DNA of 64,000 nt, from assembly GCA_003164715.1 (NCBI GenBank), contig PLTZ01000027.1, positions 32,137 to 96,136 on the forward strand, in the 5' to 3' direction. The position numbers were made by a program, and so were the translations under genes. Origin of the DNA: Opitutaceae bacterium. GTDB taxonomy: Bacteria > Verrucomicrobiota > Verrucomicrobiia > Opitutales > Opitutaceae. The notes beneath the pieces were generated by a model. It had not been told where the DNA came from. It made no database searches and worked only from the letters and a program-made list of their open reading frames with translations. Shown piece by piece: positions 37,182 to 45,495 of the stretch; within the stretch, counting starts at the first letter, position 1; every line of letters begins with the position of its first letter.

Positions 37182-38072
37182 GTGAAAGAACCGGATTTTG
37201 AACAGATCGCGCGGCTGCCGATCATCCGGTACTACGAGGAGGCCTTTCGGAAGGCGACGGGCGTGCCGCTTGTCGTGGCGCCCCCCGGCGAGTCCGCGAC
37301 GCGCTTGAGCTTCGGCCGATGCGAGAACGCCTTCTGCACGCTCGCCACCGGGACGCCGGTCGGGTGCGCCGCCTGCCTGGAGGTCCAGGTGCGGGCGAGG
37401 CGGGGCGTCGCGAGCCAGGGCAGGCCCACGCAGGTCAATTGCTTTGCGGGGCTCTCGGACGTGGCGGTGCCCGTCACGGTGCGCGGCCGCCACGTGGCCA
37501 CCCTGATGAGCGGGCAGGTCTTCCGCCGGGAGCCGACGCAGCGCGACTTTCAGATCGTGTTGAACGTCATGGCCGCGGGGAGGGACCGGGAGTGGGAGGG
37601 GAGGCTGCGGAGGGCCTATTTCAGCACCCCGGTGGTCACCGCGGACCGCTTCGAGGCGGTCATCCAGCTCCTCGGCGTGTTCTCGCAGTACCTTTCCGAC
37701 CACATCGACCGCCTGGCGATGGAGTCCGGCGCGGATGAGCCATTGGCGGTGTCCAATGCGAAGCGCTTCGTCCAGGCTCGGGTCGAGGAGCCGATCACGC
37801 TCGCACAGGTGGTCGAGCACGTGCGGGTCAGCCGGTTCCATTTCTGCAGACTGTTCAAGCGGGCGACCGGCATGACGCTCACGCAGTACGTGACGCGGGT
37901 CCGCCTTGAGAAGGCGAAGACGCTCCTCGTGGATCCGTCCCTGCGCATCTCCGAGGTCGTCTACGCCTCCGGCTTCGGTTCCATTCCACGCTTCAACAGC
38001 GTCTTCAAGCGGCACATGGGCATGGCGCCGACCGCGTACCGGGTGGCCCTCCAGTCGCAGCTGCCCAATTGA
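37182..38072 (+). CDS. PocR-domain AraC-family transcription regulator
   Basis: 296 residues. The N-terminal ~170 residues match the PocR sensory domain, with the cysteine pattern CENAFC...GCAAC that may bind a metal or redox cofactor. The C-terminal ~100 residues are an AraC-type double helix-turn-helix (TLAQVVEHVRVSRFHFCRLFKRATG and VYASGFGSIPRFNSVFKRHMGMAPT). GTG at 37182 is used; the same frame is open to a TTG at 37146. It lies between the undecaheme cytochrome and the monoheme cytochrome c of the electron-transfer block, so it probably controls these genes. The signal is not known; a redox or small-molecule cue is inferred. Confidence 0.85.
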   Translation: MKEPDFEQIARLPIIRYYEEAFRKATGVPLVVAPPGESATRLSFGRCENAFCTLATGTPVGCAACLEVQVRARRGVASQGRPTQVNCFAGLSDVAVPVTVRGRHVATLMSGQVFRREPTQRDFQIVLNVMAAGRDREWEGRLRRAYFSTPVVTADRFEAVIQLLGVFSQYLSDHIDRLAMESGADEPLAVSNAKRFVQARVEEPITLAQVVEHVRVSRFHFCRLFKRATGMTLTQYVTRVRLEKAKTLLVDPSLRISEVVYASGFGSIPRFNSVFKRHMGMAPTAYRVALQSQLPN

Positions 38073-38248
38073 GCCTTTGGCGTCCGCGCAGGCAAAACCG
38101 CAAAATTCGATAAGCAAATCGCAAGCGGCAATTAGCCGGGGGCGCGTCGTTATGATATGCTAGGCCGCATGCAGCGCGCATCCGGGCCTTCGACCCACAC
38201 CCCGGGGCCCTCCCGGGCGCCGCACGTCCCTCCAAACGCCTTCACCCC

Positions 38249-38722
38249 ATGAAAATCAAACCCGTACTTGTTCTCCTTGCGTTGGGCGTCCCGCTCGCAG
38301 CGCTTTTCGTCGCGGACGTCGCCCGCGCCGAGGAGGACGCCGCGGCGGTCAGCAAGGAGCAGCTGGCGCTCTACGACAAGGGCCCGTCCTCGATCGACGT
38401 CTCGGCGTACCCGGCGGGAATCCAGAAGAACTACGCCGTCTTCCGGGAGAAGTGCACGCTCTGCCACACGCTCGCCCGGCCGATCAACTGCGAATTCGTC
38501 CTCCCCGATGAGTGGTCGCGCTACATCAAGCGCATGATGCACAAGCCCGGCTCCATGATCAGCCCGGGCCAGGCGAAGAAGATCTACGAATTCCTGGCCT
38601 TCGATTCCTCGGTCCGCAAGAAGGCCCTCTTTGACGAGAGGCTGTCAAAGGCCGCGGCCGCCGACAAGGCCGACGCGGAGGCCCGGATCAAGGAGATCAT
38701 CGACCTGTACGCGCAGAAGTAG
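38249..38722 (+). CDS. Small secreted monoheme cytochrome c
   Basis: 157 residues with a Sec signal peptide (cleaved near residue 27) and one CxxCH (CTLCH, residues 69-73). A downstream Met-rich stretch (RMMHKPGSMISP) could supply the axial Met. The C-terminal third is helical and charged. It is likely a periplasmic electron shuttle between the Rieske/cytochrome b complex and other cytochromes; it precedes that operon by 30 bases. No class of known name can be assigned. Confidence 0.8.
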   Translation: MKIKPVLVLLALGVPLAALFVADVARAEEDAAAVSKEQLALYDKGPSSIDVSAYPAGIQKNYAVFREKCTLCHTLARPINCEFVLPDEWSRYIKRMMHKPGSMISPGQAKKIYEFLAFDSSVRKKALFDERLSKAAAADKADAEARIKEIIDLYAQK

Positions 38723-38752
38723 GCGGGGCCCAGCCGGACGATCCGACCCCAA

Positions 38753-40675
38753 ATGCCCGCCACCTACACGGTCGAGCTGCCCGACCCCGGCTATTTCGCC
38801 CGACAGGTCCTCTGCCGGGAGGGCTGCCCGGTGCGCACCGACTCGGGGGCCTACGTGCAGGCGATCGCGCAGGGCCGCTACGAGGACGCCTACATCATCG
38901 CGCGCGCACCCAATCCCTTCGCCTCCATCTGCGGCAGGGTGTGCGCCGCCCCCTGCGAGGCCAAGTGCCGGCGCGGCGCGCTGGACGCCCCGGTGTCGAT
39001 CCGCGCCCTCAAGCGCTTCGTCTGCGAGCGCTACGGCGTCGAGTCGGACGACTTCGACCTCGCACGGGTGTACCCCCAGTTGCGGGACCCGCGACGCGAG
39101 CGCATCGGCAGCGGCCGCAAGGTGGCGATCGTCGGCGCCGGGCCCGCCGGCCTGTCGTGCGCGCACGAGCTGGCGCTCATGGGCTTCTCGCCGACCGTCT
39201 TCGAGGCGCAGAACCTGGCCGGAGGCATGCTGGTCCTCGGCGTCCCCGAGTACCGGCTGCCGCGCGAGATCGTCCGCGCGGAGATCGCCGCGATCGAGGC
39301 GCTCGGGGTCGAGATCCGGCTGAACTCGCGGCTGGGCCGGGACTTCGCCTTCTCGAGCCTGAAGGACGAGGGCTACGAGGCGGTCTTCCTCGGGATCGGC
39401 GCCCACAAGAGCCGCGAGATGGCGATCGAGGGCGTGCAGAATGACGGCGTCCTTCGCGCGATAGACTTCCTGCTCAACATCAACCTCGGGTACAAGGTCT
39501 CGCTCGGCCGGAAGGTCGTCGTGATCGGCGGCGGCAACGTCGCGTTCGACGTCGCGCGCTCCATCGTGCGCCAGTCGGAGAAGGCCGCCGGGATGAGCGA
39601 GGCGGAGCTGCGCGTGGCGCTGCGCCGGGCCGCCGCGGCGCTGGAGGAGCTCACGACCAAGGACGCCGAGGCGCCGGACGAGGTGCGGATTGCCCTCGAC
39701 GTCGCCCGCGAGGCCATCCGCAGCGGCGTCCCGGAGGTGCACATGTACTGCCTCGAGAGCCTCGACGAGATCCCCGCCGCGCGCGAGGAGATCGAGGAGG
39801 CCGAGGAGGAGGGCATCCACCTGCACACGCGCTACGGCCCGAGGCGCATCCTCGGCCGCGACGGCAAGGTGACCGGAATCGAGCTCGTGAGGGCCAGCCG
39901 CGTCTTTGACGAGAACAGGAGGTTCAACCCGCAGTTCATCGAGGGCAGCGAGGAGATCCTCGACGCCGACACGGTCGTGCTCGCGATCGGGCAGGCGCCG
40001 GACCTCTCCTGGATCCGCCCCGATGACAACCTGAAGGTCACGTCGCGGGGCACGCTGCAGACCGACCCGGGAACCATGGCCACCTCGAGGCCCGACGTGT
40101 TCTGCGGCGGGGACGCCGCCTTCGGGCCGCGCATCATCATCACGGCCGTCGCCGAGGGCAAGCGGGCGGCGCGCTCGATCGCGAAGTATCTGACGGGGAG
40201 CGCGCCCGCCGAGCCGCAGCAGGCGCGGGTCACGGTGTACGACACCGAGCGCTACGCCATGACGCCCGGCTACGAGAGGCTCGAGCGCCAGAGGCCGCCG
40301 GCCCTCGCCACGGACAGGAGGGTGGGGATCGCGGAGGTGGAGCGCGCCTACCCGGCGGCCGATGCGCGCCAGCAGGCCGACCGCTGCCTCAAGTGCCAGG
40401 TGGGCCCGGTCTTCAACGGCGACGAGTGCATCCTGTGCGGCGGATGCGCCGACGTCTGCCCCGAGTACTGCCTGAGGCTTGTGGACGTGGCGCAATTGCG
40501 GGGGAGCGACGCCCTCCAGGCCGCGTTCATAGGGCGCTACGGAAGGGTGCCCGGTCCCGGCGAGCAGGGGGCGATCATCAAGGACGAGACGCGCTGCATC
40601 CGCTGCGGCCTGTGCGCCGTGCGCTGCCCCACGGGGGCGATCACGATGGAGCGCGTCGAACTGGTGCCCGCTTGA
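38753..40675 (+). CDS. NAD(P)-FAD oxidoreductase fused to ferredoxin-type Fe-S domain
   Basis: 640 residues. The N-terminus has the GltD/DPD type Fe-S module (Cys 21, 25, 60, 64, 68, 72), followed by FAD (VAIVGAGPAGLSCA, near 123) and NAD(P) (VVVIGGGNVAFDVAR) Rossmann folds. From about residue 545 come further clusters: CLKCQVG, CILCGGCADVCPEYC and, from Cys615, CIRCGLCAVRCPTG, so several [4Fe-4S] centres. It is followed one base later by the Rieske gene. Such NAD(P) oxidoreductases next to Rieske/cytochrome b complexes are known from anammox bacteria (to my recollection). A soluble or membrane-edge NAD(P)-quinone or ferredoxin link is inferred; direction is unknown. Confidence 0.85.
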   Translation: MPATYTVELPDPGYFARQVLCREGCPVRTDSGAYVQAIAQGRYEDAYIIARAPNPFASICGRVCAAPCEAKCRRGALDAPVSIRALKRFVCERYGVESDDFDLARVYPQLRDPRRERIGSGRKVAIVGAGPAGLSCAHELALMGFSPTVFEAQNLAGGMLVLGVPEYRLPREIVRAEIAAIEALGVEIRLNSRLGRDFAFSSLKDEGYEAVFLGIGAHKSREMAIEGVQNDGVLRAIDFLLNINLGYKVSLGRKVVVIGGGNVAFDVARSIVRQSEKAAGMSEAELRVALRRAAAALEELTTKDAEAPDEVRIALDVAREAIRSGVPEVHMYCLESLDEIPAAREEIEEAEEEGIHLHTRYGPRRILGRDGKVTGIELVRASRVFDENRRFNPQFIEGSEEILDADTVVLAIGQAPDLSWIRPDDNLKVTSRGTLQTDPGTMATSRPDVFCGGDAAFGPRIIITAVAEGKRAARSIAKYLTGSAPAEPQQARVTVYDTERYAMTPGYERLERQRPPALATDRRVGIAEVERAYPAADARQQADRCLKCQVGPVFNGDECILCGGCADVCPEYCLRLVDVAQLRGSDALQAAFIGRYGRVPGPGEQGAIIKDETRCIRCGLCAVRCPTGAITMERVELVPA

Positions 40676-40676
40676 G

Positions 40677-41150
40677 ATGAACCCCAGCACACCCACCGAG
40701 AACGAGGTCACCCGCCGCGGCTTCTTCCAGCTCACGATGGGCTGGATCGCGGGGTCGTTCGCCGCGGCGGCGACCGCCGTGGCGACCGTGCGCTTCCTGG
40801 TGCCGAACGTGGTGTTCGAGCCGGCGCAGCGCTTCAAGGCCGGGGCGCCGGGCGACTACCCCGACGGCTCGGTCACGTTCCTTGAGGACGAGCGGGTCTT
40901 CCTCGTGCGCCGGGGAAACACCTTCCGCTGCCTGTCGGCCGTGTGCACGCATCTGGGCTGCACGGTCAACCGCTCCGAGAAGGGCTACCACTGCCCCTGC
41001 CACGGCAGCACGTTCAACGCGGACGGGAACGTCGAGAGCGGTCCCGCGCCCCGGGCCCTCACCTGGTTCCTGGTGACGCTCAGCAAGGACAACCGGCTGC
41101 TCGTGGACAAGGGCGAGAGCGTCGCCTCCGACAAGTACCTCATCCTGTGA
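40677..41150 (+). CDS. Rieske [2Fe-2S] protein of a cytochrome bc complex
   Basis: 157 residues. Fe-S ligands Cys90 and His92 (CTHLGC) and Cys106 and His109 (CPCHGS), with the disulfide pair Cys95 and Cys108, are all present. A twin-arginine motif (TRRGFFQL) precedes a membrane anchor (about residues 20-42), so it probably uses the Tat route. Couples quinol oxidation by cytochrome b to the c-type cytochromes. It overlaps the cytochrome b start (GTGA) and follows the flavoprotein by one base. Confidence 0.94.
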   Translation: MNPSTPTENEVTRRGFFQLTMGWIAGSFAAAATAVATVRFLVPNVVFEPAQRFKAGAPGDYPDGSVTFLEDERVFLVRRGNTFRCLSAVCTHLGCTVNRSEKGYHCPCHGSTFNADGNVESGPAPRALTWFLVTLSKDNRLLVDKGESVASDKYLIL

Positions 41151-42433
41151 AAACCCCTTCGCCCCTAGGCCTCTGGGCATGGTTCGCCGGGACCCGCGTG
41201 GGGAGGTCCATCTTCCGGGTCGGCCCGCCCCGCAGCAACCTCGAGCGCTCGCAGGCGATGGTGTCGAGCTTCCTGTTGCACGTGCAGCCGGCGAAGGTCA
41301 GCCGCCACTCGCTGCGCGCGTCGTACTCGCTCGGCCTCGGCCTGATCTCGCTCTACCTGTTCTTTATCCTGACCGGCACGGGCGTGCTCCTGATGTTCTA
41401 TTACGTGCCGAGCACCACGCAGGCCTACGACCGGATGAAGGACCTCCAGTTCGTCGTCTCGGCCGGCCTTGTCGTGCGCAACATGCACCGGTGGGCCGCG
41501 CACCTGATGGTCGCCTTCGTCATGCTGCACATGTGCCGCGTGTTCTACACGGGCGCCTACAAGCAGCCCCGCGAGTTCAACTGGCTGCTCGGGGTCGGCC
41601 TGTTCCTCACCACGCTCGGCCTGAGCTTCACGGGCTACCTGCTGCCCTGGGACCAGCTCGCGTTCTGGGCGATCACGGTCGGCAGCAACATCGCGGGCTA
41701 CGCGCCGGTGGTCGGCCCAGGGATCAAGTACCTCTTGCTGGGCGGCAACACGGTGGGGCAGGAGGCGCTGACCCGCTTCTACGCCCTGCATGTCATCGTG
41801 CTCCCGGCCGTCGCCGGCCTGATGGTGGCCGTGCATCTGTTCCGGGTGCGCAAGGACGGCGGGCTCTCCCGGCCCGACGAGCCGGCCGAGGACGCCCAAT
41901 CGATCCCGCTCGGCCAGCTGCCGACCAACAAGAGCTACGGCCTGATGGAGCTTGCCCGCGGCACGACGCCCCAGGTCGGCCGCGACCCGGACGACGAGGT
42001 CTTCGCCTGGCCCCACCTCATCTTCCGCGAGCTCCTCCTCTTTCTCCTCGTCGTCGCCTTCGTCCTGTTCCTGGCGGTCTTCTGGAACGCGCCGCTCGAG
42101 GAGCTGGCCAATCCCATTCACCCGCCGAACCCGGCGAAGGCCCCCTGGTACTTCCTCGGCCTGCAGGAGCTCGTGAGCTACTCGGCCTTCTGGGGCGGGG
42201 TGGTCGTCCCGGCGCTCCTGGTGACCGCGCTGGCGCTCTTGCCGTATCTTGACCGCAGGCGCGAGGGCGTCGGGCGCTGGTTCGCCCGCGAGCGCAGGGT
42301 CGCGAACACCGTCTTTAGCATCTGCCTGGTGATCGCCATCGCGCTGACCATCGTCGGGACCATGTTTCGCGGGCCCAACTGGGGCTGGGTCGTTCCGTGG
42401 CGGACGCCCCCGGCGATGACGCAGGAGCACTGA
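41147..42433 (+). CDS. Cytochrome b of a Rieske/cytochrome b complex
   Basis: 428 residues, integral membrane. Two b-heme His pairs are seen: [17 protein letters not shown] with 14 spacing in helix B, and [20 protein letters not shown] with 15 spacing in helix D, the cytochrome b6-like spacing. Helices continue with a C-terminal subunit IV-like part, so it is a full-length, fused b. The Qo-site motif usually written PEWY reads APWY, so the acidic residue of the quinol site is missing. The start is GTG at 41147, overlapping the Rieske stop; the long upstream extension of the frame lies inside the Rieske gene and is rejected. Confidence 0.92.
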   Translation: MKTPSPLGLWAWFAGTRVGRSIFRVGPPRSNLERSQAMVSSFLLHVQPAKVSRHSLRASYSLGLGLISLYLFFILTGTGVLLMFYYVPSTTQAYDRMKDLQFVVSAGLVVRNMHRWAAHLMVAFVMLHMCRVFYTGAYKQPREFNWLLGVGLFLTTLGLSFTGYLLPWDQLAFWAITVGSNIAGYAPVVGPGIKYLLLGGNTVGQEALTRFYALHVIVLPAVAGLMVAVHLFRVRKDGGLSRPDEPAEDAQSIPLGQLPTNKSYGLMELARGTTPQVGRDPDDEVFAWPHLIFRELLLFLLVVAFVLFLAVFWNAPLEELANPIHPPNPAKAPWYFLGLQELVSYSAFWGGVVVPALLVTALALLPYLDRRREGVGRWFARERRVANTVFSICLVIAIALTIVGTMFRGPNWGWVVPWRTPPAMTQEH

Positions 42434-42435
42434 AG

Positions 42436-43824
42436 ATGCACCGGCAATCCCTCCAGAAATTCTACGGCTGGTTCACCGCGCTCGGCCTTCTGGTCGGCGT
42501 CCTGGTCGGCGTCGGCTATTACCGCGACGAGTACCGGCCCTGGAAGGACTACCAGCGGCGCTTCATCCGGGAGGAGATCCGCCGCGCCGCGACGCCGGAG
42601 CAGCGCCTCCTGGCCCAGAGCACGGCGCTTCAGGTGCGCCAGATCCTCCTGCCCGAGCTCAACCGCGTCGACCGGTGCACCACGTGCCACCTCGCGGTGG
42701 AGGACCCAAGCTACGGCGGCTACCCTCAGCCGCTGGCCTACCACCCGCTGCACGACGAGCACCCCTTCGACAAGTTCGGCTGCACGATCTGCCACCGCGG
42801 CCAGGGCCGGGCGACCACGGTCGAGGACGCCCACGGGAAGGTGCCCCACTGGGACGACCCCATGCTGCCCCTCAAGTTCATCCAGGCGTCCTGCGGCCAG
42901 TGCCACGAGGCCTCGGACAACCCGGCGGCCCCGCAGCTCGCGCGCGGCGAGCAGCTTTTCGAAACCGTCGGCTGCCGCGGATGCCACAAGCTGGGCGGGG
43001 TGGGCGGCATCGTCGGGCCCGAGCTCGACAAGGTGGGCGCACGGCGCTCGCCGGACTGGCTCAAGCAGCACTTCCTGGAACCCGCCGCGGTCACCCCGGG
43101 CTCCGGCATGCCGCCGCAGAAATTCTCGGAGACCGACGCCGACGCGATCGTCCTCTTCATGCTGAGCCAGACCGGGGCGGAGCTGCCGGTGTTCTACGCC
43201 TCGATGAAGGTGATCCCCAGCGCGGCGCAGGGCAGGCGCCTCTTCCAGCAGAAGGGCTGCATCGGCTGCCATTCGCTCGGGGGGCAGGGCGGAAAGGTCG
43301 GGCCGGCGCTCGACGACGTCGCCTCGCGCCGCAAGCCCGAGTGGATCGTCCAGCACTTCCGCGACCCGCAGACGGTCAGCCCGGGCACCGTGATGCCGCG
43401 CTTCGGCTTCACCGAGGCCGAGGCCCGCGCGTTGACGGACTTCCTGCTCCACCAGCGCGACCAGAAGGTCGCCCTCGACCTGCCGTCGCTCATGACTCCC
43501 ATTGACCGCGGCCGCGACGTGTTCCGCAAGTACGGCTGCGCCGGTTGCCACGGACCCGAGGGCAAGGGCGGCGTGCCCAACCCGAACGCGAAGACCGCGC
43601 AGCAGGTGCCGGCGCTCACCTACGTCGCCGACGGGTACACCAAGGCGGAGCTAAGGAAGCTGGTCACGAACGGCCAGCGCGAGATCGCGGCGCTCGACCC
43701 CCAGCGTCCCGTCCCGCCCCTCTACATGCCCCCTTGGGGCAGCACGATTAAGGACGCCGAAATGGACGACCTCGTTGCCTACCTCTTCAGCCTGAAACCC
43801 AAGGGGGAGGACCTTGGGTTCTAG
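42436..43824 (+). CDS. Membrane-anchored hexaheme cytochrome c
   Basis: 462 residues with one N-terminal helix (about 10-28) and six CxxCH sites beginning at Cys 81, 116, 153, 180, 275 and 368. The last three lie in repeated cytochrome c modules, two of them with the sequence GxxGPxLDxV; the first three are in a non-repeat region with conserved His. It takes the place of cytochrome c1/f in the complex and is likely to receive electrons from the Rieske domain. It follows cytochrome b by 2 bases and ends the tight operon. Confidence 0.85.
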   Translation: MHRQSLQKFYGWFTALGLLVGVLVGVGYYRDEYRPWKDYQRRFIREEIRRAATPEQRLLAQSTALQVRQILLPELNRVDRCTTCHLAVEDPSYGGYPQPLAYHPLHDEHPFDKFGCTICHRGQGRATTVEDAHGKVPHWDDPMLPLKFIQASCGQCHEASDNPAAPQLARGEQLFETVGCRGCHKLGGVGGIVGPELDKVGARRSPDWLKQHFLEPAAVTPGSGMPPQKFSETDADAIVLFMLSQTGAELPVFYASMKVIPSAAQGRRLFQQKGCIGCHSLGGQGGKVGPALDDVASRRKPEWIVQHFRDPQTVSPGTVMPRFGFTEAEARALTDFLLHQRDQKVALDLPSLMTPIDRGRDVFRKYGCAGCHGPEGKGGVPNPNAKTAQQVPALTYVADGYTKAELRKLVTNGQREIAALDPQRPVPPLYMPPWGSTIKDAEMDDLVAYLFSLKPKGEDLGF

Positions 43825-43917
43825 GCCCCCCGGGCGACCCTATTCCCGACGGGAGCCACCCTCAAGCACCTCGGCCGCAGCTGCACCCCCCACGCACTCT
43901 TGAACAAAGGGCCCACC

Positions 43918-45366
43918 ATGAAAAATGAACCGCGACACGAAGATCTCCCCGCCACGGCTCGCAGGCTCGCCGCTCCCGGCTCGGGCCCCTGGCCGGCCGC
44001 CCGCGCCGCGGGCTGCCTCATCGTAGCCGCCGTCCTGTCGGCGCCGGCCGCCCGTGCGGTGCCGAGCTTCGCGCGGCAGATGAACATGCAGTGCATCGAC
44101 TGCCACACGGAGTTCCCGGTCCTCAACCAGTTCGGCAGGCAGTTCAAGCTGACGGGCTACACGCTGAGCGCGGACCCCTCCGTGAGCAACCTTCCGCCGA
44201 TCGCCGTCATGCTGCAGCCCTCCTTCACCAACACCCAGGCCTCCCAGGCGGGGGGCGCCGCGCCCGGGTTCGGCAACAACAACAACTTTGCGGTCACCCA
44301 GCTGAGCGTCTTCTATGCCGGGCGCCTGTTTGGACCGTATGCGGACAGCCTTTTCGGCAAGGACGCGGGCGTGATCCTGAACAAGATCGGGATTTTCGAC
44401 CAGACGACCTACGACGGCATCGCCAAGGAGTGGCATTGGGACAACACGGAGCTGCGTTACGCCGACACCGGCACCGTCAAGGACCAGAGTGTCATCTACG
44501 GGGCGTACGTGAACAACAACCCGACCATGCAGGATCCGTGGAACTCCACGCCGGGCTGGGGATACCCCTTCTCGGGATCGGGTCTCGCCCCGACCCCCGA
44601 TGGGGGCACATTGATCGACGGCGGCCTCTCCCAGCAGGTCGTCGGTTTCGGCGCCTACACCATGTTCGCCGACACCTTCTACCTCGATCTGGGCGCCTAC
44701 CGCACGATCGGGGCCAGCCTCCAGAATTCGCTCGGCGTCGACCCGACGGGCGAGACCCAAATCGCCGGGCTGGCTCCCTACTGGCGCCTCGCCCTGGATC
44801 GAATGGTCGGCGACGGCCACTGGGAGATCGGCACGTTCGGCCTGGCGGCCGAGACCTATCCGGGCCGCGACCAAAGCGCGGGCAAGGACCGCTTGACCGA
44901 CTTTGGGTTCGACACGCAGTACCAGGTCTCGCGCGGCCCGAGCGATGTCACGGCGATGCTTAGCTGGATCTATGAGCGCCAGAACTGGGACGCCAGCTAC
45001 GCCCTCGGCAATACGGCGAATCCCACGGACACGTTCTGGAAGCTGAAGGCCACGGTTAATTACCTGTACGACAAGACGTTCGGATTTACCGGCCAGTATT
45101 TCCTTCTCGACGGGTCCAATGACACGGGCATCTTCGCCACCAGTTCAACGGGCTCGCCCCTGAGCGACGGTGTGGTGCTGCAGCTCAACTATCTGCCGTT
45201 CAACAAGGGCGGCGGGCCCTCCTTCTGGCCGCGAAGCAACGTCAAGTTCTCGCTGCAATACACGGTCTACAACCGCTTCGACGGGGCGCGGGCAAACTAC
45301 GACGGTATGGGCACCAACGCCCGCGACAATAACACGCTCTACGCCGAGGCCTGGATCGCCTTCTGA
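43918..45366 (+). CDS. Fused monoheme cytochrome-porin (Cyc2-like outer-membrane protein)
   Basis: 482 residues. An Ala-rich signal peptide ends near residue 47; one CxxCH (CIDCH, residues 59-63) is followed by FPVLNQFGRQFKLTGY and a long beta-strand-rich region ending in an aromatic residue (AEAWIAF), typical of an outer-membrane barrel. One heme at the N-terminus plus a ~400-residue barrel is the architecture of Cyc2 of iron-oxidising bacteria and its broader family. Whether this one oxidises Fe(II), reduces external acceptors or does something else is not shown. It follows the hexaheme gene by 93 bases. The ATG at 43918 is preferred to a TTG 18 bases upstream. Confidence 0.75.
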   Translation: MKNEPRHEDLPATARRLAAPGSGPWPAARAAGCLIVAAVLSAPAARAVPSFARQMNMQCIDCHTEFPVLNQFGRQFKLTGYTLSADPSVSNLPPIAVMLQPSFTNTQASQAGGAAPGFGNNNNFAVTQLSVFYAGRLFGPYADSLFGKDAGVILNKIGIFDQTTYDGIAKEWHWDNTELRYADTGTVKDQSVIYGAYVNNNPTMQDPWNSTPGWGYPFSGSGLAPTPDGGTLIDGGLSQQVVGFGAYTMFADTFYLDLGAYRTIGASLQNSLGVDPTGETQIAGLAPYWRLALDRMVGDGHWEIGTFGLAAETYPGRDQSAGKDRLTDFGFDTQYQVSRGPSDVTAMLSWIYERQNWDASYALGNTANPTDTFWKLKATVNYLYDKTFGFTGQYFLLDGSNDTGIFATSSTGSPLSDGVVLQLNYLPFNKGGGPSFWPRSNVKFSLQYTVYNRFDGARANYDGMGTNARDNNTLYAEAWIAF

Positions 45367-45495
45367 CGGGCCTATGGGGCACCGAGAGCGGCGCCCTTCT
45401 TTGCCCGGGCAACCCGCCTAATGGCGCCGAGGCCACGTCTGCGGAACCTTGCACATGGGGCCGGCATGCCGTAGAGGTTGGCGGATATCCTCACG

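Noticed and set aside
38249..38722. Assigning the monoheme cytochrome to a known terminal-oxidase partner
   Set aside because: No oxidase genes are in the window, and a single CxxCH is not enough to assign a class.
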